A DNA stretch of 64,000 bases from Bacteroidales bacterium (GCA_035647615.1 DASRND010000025.1:62001-126000), one strand, 5' to 3'; numbered from the stretch's first letter, positions 51,176-59,886 are shown. Program-made: numbers and translations. Notes: generated from the letters alone by a model not told the origin.

Positions 51176-53959
51176 TTATTGAATAAGAAATTTGGTGTTG
51201 TATTGTTGATTGCTGATGGTAACATTAGCAAAATAAATCCCTGGCTTTAGCCGGCGATGCTCGTTAACTGCTACTTCGCATCGCCCTTGTGGCGCGCTGA
51301 GCGTTTCTTCGGAAACCATTTGTCCGGTTTGGTTGTAAACGGAAATATGTATTGAGGCGCGTTCTGCCAATTCCATCGTCAGGCTAACGATGCCATTGGA
51401 TGGGTTGGGATAGGCGTTCAAAAAGCTTTCGGTTGTAAAGCCAGTGGGTTCTTCCACCGCTGTATTCAGCCATTGGGGTTTATCTATTTTCCTGGTGGAA
51501 TAGAGCTGGTATTCGCCATGTTGCAATTCTAAAGATTGGCTTGCATCGTTCACTTGCAGCGTCTCCTGCGTAAAAAATTCATACCAGGTGCCGGTTTGCG
51601 GCCACGCCGGCGTGTTGTTTTCCGAAGTCATCCCAAAGTTTCCCACCACCACAACATCCATAGTATCGCCACGCAGCACAATCGATTTCTGTGCGTTGTG
51701 TACATCGAGGGTATAATCCGTTGTGGCAAACACGGGCAACTCTTTTTTGAGCTGTGCCAGGGCGGCATGCACCTGATAGAGATACATGCGGCGCCAGTCG
51801 TTGGCATAATCCCAGCGGATGGGTTTCGGGCCGACCCGGCCATTGAAATCGATGGAGAAGTCGTAGCCCAGTTCTCCAAATTGCCAAATCATTTTGGGGC
51901 CGGGAATGGTATAAAAGAAAGCTGCAGCCAGCTCCAGACGTTTCAATCCGGTAGCGCTGTCCTGAATGTCATAGCCGTTCACTCTGTTGCCGAAGCTAAT
52001 GTTGCGAAACTGCAGCCGCTCCTCGTCGTGGCTCTCCATGTAACCAACCACATGCGGCGCCTGGAAGCCACGCTTTTGATAGGAAATCCAGCTAAAGTCA
52101 GATTTGTCTTCCTGGGTATAACCCATAGTGGCCTCGTTGTAATTGTAGTTGGAATTGCCCCACACCATCATGTCGTTGGCCGAAAGTACTTTCTCTTCGG
52201 AGTTGTCGGCAAAGTGTTCTAAAATTACATACGCATCAGGTTTGGTTTCGAAGATAGCATCGGAGTAATCTTTCCAGATATCAATGCGCGACTGGTCGTA
52301 TTTTCCCCATTCGTTGGTGTTGCCCAAAGTATTTTTTTGTGTAAATCCTTTGGAAAGATCAAACCGGAAGCCATCAACTTTGTACTCTGTAAGCCAGAAG
52401 TTGTTGACGCGCTTCACAAATTGGCGCGTCTGCTGGCTTTCGTGATTAAAATCAAAACCTACATTAAAATCGTGCTTAGGCTCCTGATTGAACCAGGGAT
52501 TGTCGGCGGCGGGGCGGTTGTTTAGTTCGTCCCAATAAAGCAATACCATAGGCGAGGTGCCAAAAGAATGGTTGAGCACCATGTCGATCACCACTGCAAT
52601 GCCGCGCGCATGACAGGTATCGATGAGCGCTTTGAGCGTATTTTTATGGCCGTAGTATTTATCCACAGCAAAATAATAATTGGGATTGTAGCCCCACGAG
52701 TTGTTTCCTTCAAATTCATTTACCGGCATCAGTTCAATCACATTTACACCCAATCTTTGCAGGTAACCCAACGTATCGATAACGCTTTGAAAGGTGTGTT
52801 GCACGGTAAAATCGCGCACCAGCAGCTCATAAACTATCATATCGGTAACGGCAGGAGGTTCAAAGTTTTCGGTTTGCCATTCATACGGTTCCTGTTCGGT
52901 TTGCAGCACAGTGGCTATGCCTTCGGTTAGGCCGGAAGGATAATCAATCAGGCCGGGATAGGTGCTTTCGCTGATATAAGAATCATTCCACGGATCGCTC
53001 ACCTGTTCGGCGTAAGGATCGCCAATGCGGATGTTTCCATCTACCAGATACTGAAAAACATATTGCTGTCCGGAAGTGAGCCCGTCTATTTGTAACCAGA
53101 AATGATTGCCGTCGGGTGTCATTTTCATGTATCCATCCTGGCCAAACTGCCAGTTGTTGAAGTCGCCGATGGTAAACACGTACTCTTTTCCCGGAGCATT
53201 CAACGAGAGGATTACCGAGCTGCTGCCGATGTAGTTGATGCCATCAATCACCTCAGCCGGACGATTTTCAACAGCCGGGTCGGGCAAAATAAAATAGGTA
53301 AAGCTTTCGCTAATGGAGTTTATCTGATTTTTGGCTATTACGGTTACAACCACATCCTGCCAAAACCCTGACAGATTTTCGGCGATGAGTGGGTAATTGA
53401 TTTCTGTAGCAGCAACCGCCACAATCGGGGTATCATTTACCATCAAAAACATCGAGTCGGCTTGCGGGCTTATGGCATCAATGGGAATCACGTCTCCCTC
53501 AGCAGCAAAAATCTTTGCCTGCGCAGGTTCTAAGATAATGAGCTGTAGGTCGTCGCCGAAAATATTGACAAATAAGTCGGAACTCTGAGAACTTCCGTCG
53601 GCGCTCCTGAATACGAATGCCAGTTGTGCAACTACTTTGCCGGCTTCGACACCGTAAAATTGTCGAAGGTTGGGCGTGATGACCAGTTGGTACTTGTGGT
53701 TGCCCAGCTTGGTAAGCTTGGGCTGGTTAGTATTGTTCCCCCAGTCACCTATAACATGGCTCCACGAACTTGCGCCTTCCAGGATAACGCCGGTGTGGGT
53801 GTAAACGTCGCCATTGTAATTTTCCAAAGCGGTACCGGTAGCATCAAAGGTTAAAGTGATTTCGACAATATCGGTAGGATATTCAGGTGTGGTGGTGATT
53901 TGCGCTGCTGTCGAAAAAGCAGCTATCATCACCGAAAGGAGAACTGTAAGTTTTTTCAT
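51176..53959 (-). CDS. GH13 alpha-amylase family glycosidase, T9SS cargo
   Basis: A 927-aa secreted enzyme acting on alpha-1,4-glucans. Signal peptide 1-20; two beta-sandwich modules (about 22-230); a CBM48-like module (about 243-330, FTIGDFNNW); GH13 barrel about 370-740 with conserved regions DMVLNH (459-464), GFRFD with nucleophile D534, VILEHF with acid/base E581, and ESHDEER with D645. A C-terminal beta domain and a T9SS sorting domain (NAYPNPSNGIVSL to end) follow. No SusC/SusD-type starch genes are near, so it may act alone at the surface. Own promoter at 53994. Confidence 0.94.
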   Translation of the reverse strand: MKKLTVLLSVMIAAFSTAAQITTTPEYPTDIVEITLTFDATGTALENYNGDVYTHTGVILEGASSWSHVIGDWGNNTNQPKLTKLGNHKYQLVITPNLRQFYGVEAGKVVAQLAFVFRSADGSSQSSDLFVNIFGDDLQLIILEPAQAKIFAAEGDVIPIDAISPQADSMFLMVNDTPIVAVAATEINYPLIAENLSGFWQDVVVTVIAKNQINSISESFTYFILPDPAVENRPAEVIDGINYIGSSSVILSLNAPGKEYVFTIGDFNNWQFGQDGYMKMTPDGNHFWLQIDGLTSGQQYVFQYLVDGNIRIGDPYAEQVSDPWNDSYISESTYPGLIDYPSGLTEGIATVLQTEQEPYEWQTENFEPPAVTDMIVYELLVRDFTVQHTFQSVIDTLGYLQRLGVNVIELMPVNEFEGNNSWGYNPNYYFAVDKYYGHKNTLKALIDTCHARGIAVVIDMVLNHSFGTSPMVLLYWDELNNRPAADNPWFNQEPKHDFNVGFDFNHESQQTRQFVKRVNNFWLTEYKVDGFRFDLSKGFTQKNTLGNTNEWGKYDQSRIDIWKDYSDAIFETKPDAYVILEHFADNSEEKVLSANDMMVWGNSNYNYNEATMGYTQEDKSDFSWISYQKRGFQAPHVVGYMESHDEERLQFRNISFGNRVNGYDIQDSATGLKRLELAAAFFYTIPGPKMIWQFGELGYDFSIDFNGRVGPKPIRWDYANDWRRMYLYQVHAALAQLKKELPVFATTDYTLDVHNAQKSIVLRGDTMDVVVVGNFGMTSENNTPAWPQTGTWYEFFTQETLQVNDASQSLELQHGEYQLYSTRKIDKPQWLNTAVEEPTGFTTESFLNAYPNPSNGIVSLTMELAERASIHISVYNQTGQMVSEETLSAPQGRCEVAVNEHRRLKPGIYFANVTISNQQYNTKFLIQ

Positions 53960-53993
53960 CGTGGAAACCTTTTATGGTCAAATTGAATTTTTA

Positions 53994-54001
53994 CAAAAAT
54001 A
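53994..54001 (-). promoter_or_regulatory. promoter -7 element for alpha-amylase operon
   Basis: TATTTTTG on the minus strand, 35 bases before the ATG at 53959. Confidence 0.5.
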
Positions 54002-54107
54002 GTAAAACATAACGCTTGGGCTACGATTTGGTTTTGGATTACAAAAGATGGTTTGATCAGAAATTTTGAATCAAAAGGATAACAATTCAAAGTCAACAAA
54101 TGCGACC

Positions 54108-54827
54108 CTATTCGCCACGCGATTTCAGGCTGGCGACGGAAAGCAAAATGCCGAGTACCACGCCAAGCACCGCCGCAAAAAGGATGCGATACTCCGCCGG
54201 CAGCAGAAAAGTGATGGTATGTGCCGGGTACCAAAAAAATGGAATCGTTTTGCGGAAAACAAAATTCCACTGCACGCTCCAGTTCATATTTTGCATGATG
54301 GTGGCCATCGGGATAGGAGTGAAGAACCCCCGAAGTGTGCCGCCGGTAGCCAGGATGTGTGTGTCGGTGATTTTATGAAACGACATAAAGATTGGCGCAA
54401 AGAAGGTGTTCATGGTTATGCTCACCGTAAAAGCAGTGAGCAATTGTAGCCACGAGAAAGTTGCAAAGAAATTCTGGTTGAGGATGTCAGCCGGATTATC
54501 TGTCGGAAATTGGAAGCCCAGCGTGGTGAGAATATGGGGCGCTCCGGTGCCGAAGATGATAAAAGACATTTTGATGCCTATGCCCAAAAAGCCCCACACC
54601 AACGCGCGTGGCAGCAGCCCGAAGCCCCGTTGGTGATATTGCCCCGTACGAATGCGCAATCCGATGACTTCGCCCAAAGTAGATAAGATTGCAAACTTGA
54701 TGAAACTGATGATGAAAGGGTGTTCGGCATTAAAAACCTTGTAAAAATCGTACAGCGGTTGGAAAATAAAAAATGGGAGGAAAAATAAAATGATCGCGCC
54801 GGCAAAATAGAAATCCTGTTTTTTCAT
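54108..54827 (-). CDS. Mpv17/PMP22-like membrane protein
   Basis: A 239-aa protein with about five hydrophobic segments. The C-terminal stretch from about residue 178 (W..QWNFVFRKTIPFFWYPAH, then TITFLLPAEYRILFAAVL and GILLS) resembles the Mpv17/PMP22 signature W..WP..Q..NF..VP...R, which defines small channel-like proteins of mitochondria and peroxisomes and their rarer bacterial relatives. The W-P and N-F positions are partly replaced (FFWYPAHTITF), so the call is moderate. No neighbour points to a role. Confidence 0.6.
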   Translation of the reverse strand: MKKQDFYFAGAIILFFLPFFIFQPLYDFYKVFNAEHPFIISFIKFAILSTLGEVIGLRIRTGQYHQRGFGLLPRALVWGFLGIGIKMSFIIFGTGAPHILTTLGFQFPTDNPADILNQNFFATFSWLQLLTAFTVSITMNTFFAPIFMSFHKITDTHILATGGTLRGFFTPIPMATIMQNMNWSVQWNFVFRKTIPFFWYPAHTITFLLPAEYRILFAAVLGVVLGILLSVASLKSRGE

Positions 54828-54849
54828 CTGAGCTTTTGTTTTGTGTGTG

Positions 54850-54857
54850 CAAACATA
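54850..54857 (-). promoter_or_regulatory. promoter -7 element for Mpv17-like gene
   Basis: TATGTTTG on the minus strand, 23 bases before the ATG at 54827. Confidence 0.5.
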
Positions 54858-54950
54858 TTTTTATTTCTGATAACCGGACTAAAATTTGGGTCGTCCCAAA
54901 ATCATTTTGCGCAAAGCGCGTTAGCATGAACAAATAGCTTGTTTAAAAAA

Positions 54951-55832
54951 ATGAAATCTTCCATTTACCACCACTCCTTCCTGAAAAATTGCCTGTTGAC
55001 GTTGCTTGTCGCAATATTTATTTTTTCCGTTTCGTCATGCGAGAAGGACGACACCTCCGAGTTTGTTGATATCGCCAAAGTCACATCGCTTTACGCACGC
55101 TCCGACATCAACATCACCTATAATTTTTCCGTTTTGCATCGCGTGATGAACGATACCGCGCTGTTGCGCAAAGGTACGGCCATCATCGACAGTGCGCTGG
55201 TGACGCGCTTTGCCGATTCTCCCGGAAAGATTCGTTATGAAATCGATTACGGAGAGCAAACGCTTGCTCGCGACGAGAGGGTAAAAAGCGGTAAAATCCG
55301 GGTGTTTTCCTTTTCTGATTCGATACCGGACGGGGACTGGGCGTATGCAACTTTGGACAATTACTTCATCGACGGTGTGCACTATGACGGAAATATGCAA
55401 TACATTCGCACCGGTGAGGTGATCGGCGGACAGCCTGAGTTCACCTTTGAAGTTTCCGTCGGATGTGAATATGCTGAAGGGAGAGTGGTAGTGGTGTCCA
55501 CAAAAGAGATACTTCAGACTGCCGGCGCAGCTGAGCCGCTAAAGTTCGATCTGCTTCGCTTTGATGTGATGTTTACAGCCAGGGGAATGTTTTCGGGTAA
55601 TGCTGAAAGCGGCAATACTGCTGCGAACTTTGTGACGGAAACACAAAATCCCTGGCCAATCGATTTTGGATGTGCTAAGATTTTCCGCCCCGCCGAAGCA
55701 ACCATCGAGGTAACCTCTGATGGGCAAACACAAACACTCATCGAAAGTCTTATCGACACCGACTTGGATGGCTGTATTGATAAGGTGATGCTCATAAACG
55801 ACAAGAATTTCGGCTTTCCTTTTTACATCTGA
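54951..55832 (+). CDS. Lipoprotein of unknown function
   Basis: A 293-aa lipoprotein; the signal ends at lipobox SSC (C30) followed by EKDDTSE, typical of Bacteroidota surface or periplasmic lipoproteins. The rest is beta-rich with paired short strands and no recognised domain (RVKSGKIRVFSFSDSIPDG; NPWPIDFGCAKIFRP). A late D.DLDGCIDKV stretch could bind calcium. The frame is open to a TTG at 54939 but ATG 54951 is preferred. It stands alone between divergent and downstream genes. Confidence 0.8.
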   Translation: MKSSIYHHSFLKNCLLTLLVAIFIFSVSSCEKDDTSEFVDIAKVTSLYARSDINITYNFSVLHRVMNDTALLRKGTAIIDSALVTRFADSPGKIRYEIDYGEQTLARDERVKSGKIRVFSFSDSIPDGDWAYATLDNYFIDGVHYDGNMQYIRTGEVIGGQPEFTFEVSVGCEYAEGRVVVVSTKEILQTAGAAEPLKFDLLRFDVMFTARGMFSGNAESGNTAANFVTETQNPWPIDFGCAKIFRPAEATIEVTSDGQTQTLIESLIDTDLDGCIDKVMLINDKNFGFPFYI

Positions 55833-55998
55833 TTCCTCCGGAAATCCTGGATTGAAGCCCTTTCATCATTTGTTTGGCCGTGGTTTTCAACTTTATTTAT
55901 TCTGTTGCGAATAGTTTAAATACTCATTTTTTTTGCAACTCTTTTTATGGATACAGAAATAATTGTATCTTCGGGTTCAAGTTTTTAATCATCAAAAA

Positions 55999-56005
55999 AA
56001 GGAGG
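55999..56005 (+). promoter_or_regulatory. canonical Shine-Dalgarno of GYD gene
   Basis: AAGGAGG lies five bases before the ATG at 56011. It is the only strong Shine-Dalgarno sequence I noticed in the window and decides the start. Confidence 0.8.
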
Positions 56006-56010
56006 ATATC

Positions 56011-56307
56011 ATGCAAACCTACATTCTGTTCACAAAACTATCAACTGATCTTTCGTATGAGATGAGAAACCGCGAACGCCAGGGACGGAGCTGGCTTGAT
56101 CATGTCAAGACCAAATGTCCTGAAGTGAAATTCCTTTCGCACTACGCCATTATGGGCGAATACGATTTTATCGATATCTACGAAGCGCCCGATCCTGAAA
56201 TCGCTGCCAAGGTATCGCTGATCAGCCAGGCCAACGGAGCCGTTCAAGCCAGGAGTATGCTGGCCATTCCCTACAAGCGGTTCCTGGAGCTCACCGAGGA
56301 AATTTAA
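56011..56307 (+). CDS. GYD domain protein
   Basis: A 98-aa single-domain protein with the family pattern MQTYILFTKLS..., ...GEYDFIDIYEAPDPE.AAKVSLI and ...ARSMLAIPYKRF. The GYD fold is a ferredoxin-like dimeric alpha/beta domain; no enzymatic role is known. The frame continues upstream to 55963, but the strong Shine-Dalgarno at 55999 sets the start at 56011. A TATCTTCG box at 55966 (one mismatch to TAnnTTTG) may be its promoter. Confidence 0.85.
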   Translation: MQTYILFTKLSTDLSYEMRNRERQGRSWLDHVKTKCPEVKFLSHYAIMGEYDFIDIYEAPDPEIAAKVSLISQANGAVQARSMLAIPYKRFLELTEEI

Positions 56308-56322
56308 TTAAAAAACTTATTT

Positions 56323-56402
56323 CACCGCAAAAGCGCTAAGGCGCAGAGATTTTTAGAAAGAATTAATCTTTTTCTTCTCTGCGTCTCTGCGCCTCTCCGG
56401 TA
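56323..56402. repeat. Dispersed hairpin repeat between convergent genes
   Basis: Arms GGCGCAGAGA (56340-56349) and TCTCTGCGCC (56384-56393), extended by ACCGC...GCGC and GCGCC...CCGGT. The ACCGC..GGCGCAGAGA type recurs in many Bacteroidota genomes. It may also end transcription of both genes. Confidence 0.7.
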
Positions 56403-56414
56403 GTTTATTTTGCA

Positions 56415-57032
56415 TCAACGCAGATATTTTATAGCCTCTCCCCCCTGATTCATCAGCAAATCCAGAATACTTAATCCGCTGATAAAACCGTGCTTCTCAG
56501 CAAAAACCTGATGATATATTTTAAAGCTATCATCTGATGTCGGTCGCTTTGGCGAAAAAGCTGTGCGTAAATCTTCCATGCCGACTAGCTGTTTTTCAAA
56601 ATGATCAGTGTAACTTATGCGGATTTCGATGCCGATAAGCGCCAGCACGGCGGTGAGTATGTGGTGGTTGAAATCGATCAGATGGGTGGCATTACTTTCG
56701 TAAATTTTCAGCAGCTCGTCCTGGTAATAGAGAAAATAAGGAGAGTTGGCATACGCGGTGCGGATGGCGCGCCAATGCAGAACTTTCCAGTTGGTTTGGG
56801 TGTCGGTTAATATTTCGTGCGTTTTGGTTCGGTTGCCGTGGGGTTTGTGCACAGGAATGGTGAGTGGCAGCCTTCCGTTGGCAGTTGCTATCTCGCAGCG
56901 GTTGCGGTAGGTTTGCCGGGGATACGTTTCATGCCTTTCTATAATTACCTCGCCAGTCGCCAGCATGGCAGCCACATAATGCACCGGTGGCAGATAGGCT
57001 GTGGAAAGTAAGACGGGTTTTGTAAATTCCAT
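56415..57032 (-). CDS. WbqC family protein
   Basis: A 205-aa protein of the WbqC-like family (PF08889). Matching stretches are LLSTAYLPPVHYVAAM (8-23), YRNRCEIATANGRLPLTIPV (a 20-residue core, 42-61), KVLHWRAIRTAYANSPYF (82-99) and SILDLLMNQG near the C-terminus. WbqC lies in O-antigen clusters of some Gram-negative bacteria, but in Bacteroidota the gene is usually elsewhere; its reaction is not known to me. Promoter-like TACTTTCG at 57061-57068 (minus) has one mismatch. Confidence 0.88.
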   Translation of the reverse strand: MEFTKPVLLSTAYLPPVHYVAAMLATGEVIIERHETYPRQTYRNRCEIATANGRLPLTIPVHKPHGNRTKTHEILTDTQTNWKVLHWRAIRTAYANSPYFLYYQDELLKIYESNATHLIDFNHHILTAVLALIGIEIRISYTDHFEKQLVGMEDLRTAFSPKRPTSDDSFKIYHQVFAEKHGFISGLSILDLLMNQGGEAIKYLR

Positions 57033-57081
57033 GAAAATAGGTTAGCTGGTTAAAACGCTGCGAAAGTAGCAAGTTTGCAAC

Positions 57082-57113
57082 AAAAAAAAGTGCGGCATCA
57101 TTTGCCGCACTCT
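57082..57113 (-). terminator. terminator of the thioredoxin operon
   Basis: On the minus strand AGTGCGGCA pairs with TGCCGCACT across four bases and is followed by eight Ts. Confidence 0.85.
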
Positions 57114-57143
57114 TCATTACCGTTTCAAATAAAATAAGGAGGA

Positions 57144-57524
57144 TTACTTTTTCTCTACGGTAGCTTCTTGTTTATTTTTAAGCAGTACTTCTTCAATCAC
57201 CTGCTTCATGGTTTCTTTGGGTAAGGCGCCCTGTGCCATCTGCGGCTGCTCATCCTTGGGGCAAAACAGTAGCGATGGAATGCTGCGAATACCGAAAGCT
57301 GCAGAAAGTTCCTGCTGATCTTCCGTATCAACTTTATAAATGTGAACCTTACCAGCATACTCTTTGGAAAGTTCTTCAAGTATGGGCGCTACCATTTTGC
57401 AAGGCTGGCACCAGTCGGCGTAGAAGTCGATCAGGCAAGGCAGGTCGCCTTCGTATTTCCACTCTTTGTTTTTTTCAAAATCGAATACTTTTTTCAGAAA
57501 TGTTTCTTTGGTCAAATGTTCCAT
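57144..57524 (-). CDS. trxA: Thioredoxin (cytoplasmic)
   Basis: A 126-aa thioredoxin with active site WCQPC (C39, C42), the cis-proline in RSIPSL (P77) and no signal peptide. The N-terminal FEKNKEWKYEGDLPCLIDFYADWC is shared in pattern with the lipoprotein paralogue just upstream (57570-58073), so the two arose by duplication and are transcribed together. The partner proteins are unknown. The start uses the only nearby ATG. Confidence 0.9.
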   Translation of the reverse strand: MEHLTKETFLKKVFDFEKNKEWKYEGDLPCLIDFYADWCQPCKMVAPILEELSKEYAGKVHIYKVDTEDQQELSAAFGIRSIPSLLFCPKDEQPQMAQGALPKETMKQVIEEVLLKNKQEATVEKK

Positions 57525-57569
57525 TGTTATAGGTTTTTTATGATTATTAAAAATTAAATTTCCCAGGGG

Positions 57570-58073
57570 TTAGTCCTTCAGCAGCTCTTGCTGAATAATG
57601 CGTTCGAATGCTGCTTTATCTTTGTAACCGCGATCCATGCGTGGCTGGCCCTGGGCTGGAATGTAAAGAAATGCCGGGATGCTGCTGACTTGAAAAACGG
57701 CTGCCAGCTCTTTTTCTACCATGGTGTCTATTTTATAAACTTTTACCTTTCCTTCGTAGTCCTGCGCTATCTCTTCGAGCACGGGGGCTACCATTTTGCA
57801 GGGCTTGCACCAGTCGGCGTAAAAATCGATGATGGCCGGCTCGCTACCTTCGTAAATCCACTCCTGTGGATTCTTTTCGTAATTCCATATTTTTGATTTA
57901 AAAGTCGCAGCGGTAAGAAATTCAGGCGAAATAGATGATTTCTCGTCGCTACTCATTGTGGTGGCGGCTTCAGCCTTGACGGTTTGTTTTTCGTCGCCGG
58001 TAGTATTGTTGCAAGCTGTGCTGCTAAAGGCTATCAGCAGGCTAATGATGGTTATCATTGTTGTTTTTCTCAT
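57570..58073 (-). CDS. Thioredoxin-like lipoprotein
   Basis: A 167-aa lipoprotein with lipobox STAC (C21), a Thr/Ser/Glu-rich linker (22-52) and a thioredoxin domain with active site WCKPC (C89, C92) and cis-proline in SSIPAF. It is likely anchored to the periplasmic face and would exchange disulfides or electrons there, while its neighbour works in the cytoplasm. It is first in the operon; promoter at 58121-58128. Confidence 0.88.
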   Translation of the reverse strand: MRKTTMITIISLLIAFSSTACNNTTGDEKQTVKAEAATTMSSDEKSSISPEFLTAATFKSKIWNYEKNPQEWIYEGSEPAIIDFYADWCKPCKMVAPVLEEIAQDYEGKVKVYKIDTMVEKELAAVFQVSSIPAFLYIPAQGQPRMDRGYKDKAAFERIIQQELLKD

Positions 58074-58120
58074 TATGTTATCGATGTTTTGATGATGGTT
58101 ACAATTTTATAAGTTGGCTG

Positions 58121-58128
58121 CAAAACTA
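58121..58128 (-). promoter_or_regulatory. promoter -7 element of the thioredoxin operon
   Basis: TAGTTTTG on the minus strand, 48 bases before the ATG at 58073. Confidence 0.5.
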
Positions 58129-58171
58129 TAATTATTTCATTTAGTAAATCGTTTCAGTATCACTTTTTATG

Positions 58172-58179
58172 TATTTTTG
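58172..58179 (+). promoter_or_regulatory. promoter -7 element for the zinc-ribbon transposase-like gene
   Basis: TATTTTTG, 79 bases before the ATG at 58258. Confidence 0.45.
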
Positions 58180-58257
58180 CAAAAACCCTGCTAAACCCAA
58201 TTCATCTGTTATGATAGGTCAGATTGACAGCAAACTTTTATAAATGATTTTTTAAAA

Positions 58258-58686
58258 ATGAAACACTTGATAGACCAACTCAAGCCTGTAGAGTTTGAAG
58301 CGGCCTTTGCCAGCAACGAACAATGTCAGGAATTTTTGGCAGCTGAGAAGTGGAAAGATGGTTTTGTGTGTCGCAAATGTGGCAACACGAATTATTGTAA
58401 AGGCAAAACACCCTTCTCGCGACGATGCACGCGCTGCAAGCACGACGAGTCGGCAACGGCACACACCATTTTTCATCGTTGCAAAATAGAACTCACCGAA
58501 GCTTTTGCTATAGCCTACAGCGTTTGCAGCGACCCCGACATCTCGTCGTATGAGCTGTCACGCCGTCTGGAAAAGCGTCAGATGACCTGCTGGAAATTCA
58601 AAAAACTAATCACCGATTGTATTAGTCGCAATGGCAGTCTGCAATTTGTTCAGCCGGTTGCTGATGAGAAGGAACCTCTTTCGTAA
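58258..58686 (+). CDS. IS1595-type transposase zinc-ribbon protein, lacking a DDE domain
   Basis: A 142-aa protein matching only the N-terminal part of IS1595-family transposases: a zinc ribbon (CRKC at C38/C41, CTRC at C57/C60) followed by the H.TIFH..K..L region and a helical stretch (SSYELSRRLEKRQMTCWKFKKLI) that resembles the helix-turn-helix. The DDE catalytic domain is absent, and no terminal inverted repeats or remaining transposase lie downstream. The frame is intact and has its own promoter, so it may be a domesticated DNA-binding protein rather than a decaying insertion sequence. Confidence 0.78.
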   Translation: MKHLIDQLKPVEFEAAFASNEQCQEFLAAEKWKDGFVCRKCGNTNYCKGKTPFSRRCTRCKHDESATAHTIFHRCKIELTEAFAIAYSVCSDPDISSYELSRRLEKRQMTCWKFKKLITDCISRNGSLQFVQPVADEKEPLS

Positions 58687-58702
58687 TAAACCGCAGTCCA
58701 CC

Positions 58703-58764
58703 AACAACGAACAACGAACAACAAACAACGAACAACAAACAACGAACAATAAACAACGAACAAC
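58703..58764 (+). repeat. Heptamer tandem repeat AACAAC(G/A)
   Basis: About nine tandem copies of AACAACG or AACAACA with one altered unit. The same AACAACGAAC word flanks the dispersed repeats at 16139 and 40580. Confidence 0.85.
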
Positions 58765-58817
58765 TATCTAATCCCATTTAAAAAAACTTAATTCGACAGC
58801 CTTAGGATGAAAAAATT

Positions 58818-58825
58818 TACTTTTG
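58818..58825 (+). promoter_or_regulatory. promoter -7 element for sucD
   Basis: TACTTTTG, 34 bases before the ATG at 58859. Confidence 0.6.
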
Positions 58826-58858
58826 TCCAAACTTTAAAAATTAAAAATATAATTCGTC

Positions 58859-59731
58859 ATGAGTGTTTTGGTTGATAAAAATTCGAGGGTAATCGTGCAG
58901 GGATTTACCGGCAGCGAAGGAACTTTTCACGCACAGCAAATGATTGAGTATGGTACGCAGGTAGTCGGAGGCGTTACGCCTGGCAAAGGTGGCCAGACGC
59001 ACCTCGATCGCCCGGTTTTTAATACGGTTCGCGAGGCTGTGGAGCAGCAAGGTGCCAATGTTTCGTTGATTTTTGTGCCGCCGGCTTTTGCTGCCGATGC
59101 CATTATGGAAGCTGCTGATGCAGGCATTGGCGTAGTTATTTGTATAACCGAAGGCATCCCCACCAAAGACATGATAATGGTGATGGAGTTTTTGAAAGAT
59201 AAAAAAACCCGTTTGGTTGGTCCCAATTGTCCGGGCGTAATCACACCGGGCGAAGCCAAAGTAGGCATTATGCCTGGCTTTATTCATACTCCCGGTCGTG
59301 TGGGTGTTGTCTCACGTTCGGGAACGCTAACCTACGAAGCCGTCGATCAGCTCACCAAAGCCGGCCTGGGACAAACTACTGCCATAGGCATTGGCGGCGA
59401 CCCAATTATTGGCACCACCACGCGTGACGCTATCGAACTTTTTATGCACGATCCCAAAACCGAAGGCATTGTGATGATTGGTGAAATTGGCGGAACCATG
59501 GAGGCCGAAGCGGCTGAATACGTAAAAGCGAACAGCCATAAACCTGTGGTCGGATTTATTGCCGGTGCCACCGCTCCCAAAGGCCGAACCATGGGTCATG
59601 CCGGTGCCATTATCGGCGGAAAAGATGATACCGCCGAAGCCAAGAAAAAAATCATGCGTGAGTGTGGCATCCACGTGGTGGACTCGCCCGCTGACATCGG
59701 CAAGAAAATGGCCGAGCTGCTCAAGGCATAA
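58859..59731 (+). CDS. sucD: Succinate-CoA ligase, alpha subunit
   Basis: A 290-aa subunit of succinyl-CoA synthetase (TCA cycle). Motifs: CoA-binding [22 protein letters not shown], the [10 protein letters not shown] loop, and the phosphorylated histidine H247 in [10 protein letters not shown]. Length is standard. The beta subunit gene sucC, often next to sucD in other phyla, is not in the window and must lie elsewhere. Its start follows a clear promoter. Confidence 0.97.
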   Translation: MSVLVDKNSRVIVQGFTGSEGTFHAQQMIEYGTQVVGGVTPGKGGQTHLDRPVFNTVREAVEQQGANVSLIFVPPAFAADAIMEAADAGIGVVICITEGIPTKDMIMVMEFLKDKKTRLVGPNCPGVITPGEAKVGIMPGFIHTPGRVGVVSRSGTLTYEAVDQLTKAGLGQTTAIGIGGDPIIGTTTRDAIELFMHDPKTEGIVMIGEIGGTMEAEAAEYVKANSHKPVVGFIAGATAPKGRTMGHAGAIIGGKDDTAEAKKKIMRECGIHVVDSPADIGKKMAELLKA

Positions 59732-59861
59732 TCCAACTTTACGCGTGAATCCATAAAATATTACGGAAGCTAGGCACAAAGAATTTTTAAATATTTAGTT
59801 ATCAGGCCTTCGATAGCTTGTTGTGATTCACAATAAAACATTGATAAAAACACAAACGGTT

Positions 59862-59886
59862 GGCTGTTGCAAGTCAGCCGTTTTTT
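59862..59886 (+). terminator. possible terminator after sucD
   Basis: GGCTG/CAGCC stem (59862-59866 with 59875-59879), then G and six Ts. The stem is only five pairs with one nearby bulge, so the call is weak; its T run overlaps the valS -33 element. Confidence 0.4.

Noticed and set aside
58258..58686. Intact insertion sequence
   Set aside because: No DDE domain and no flanking inverted repeats or target duplication.
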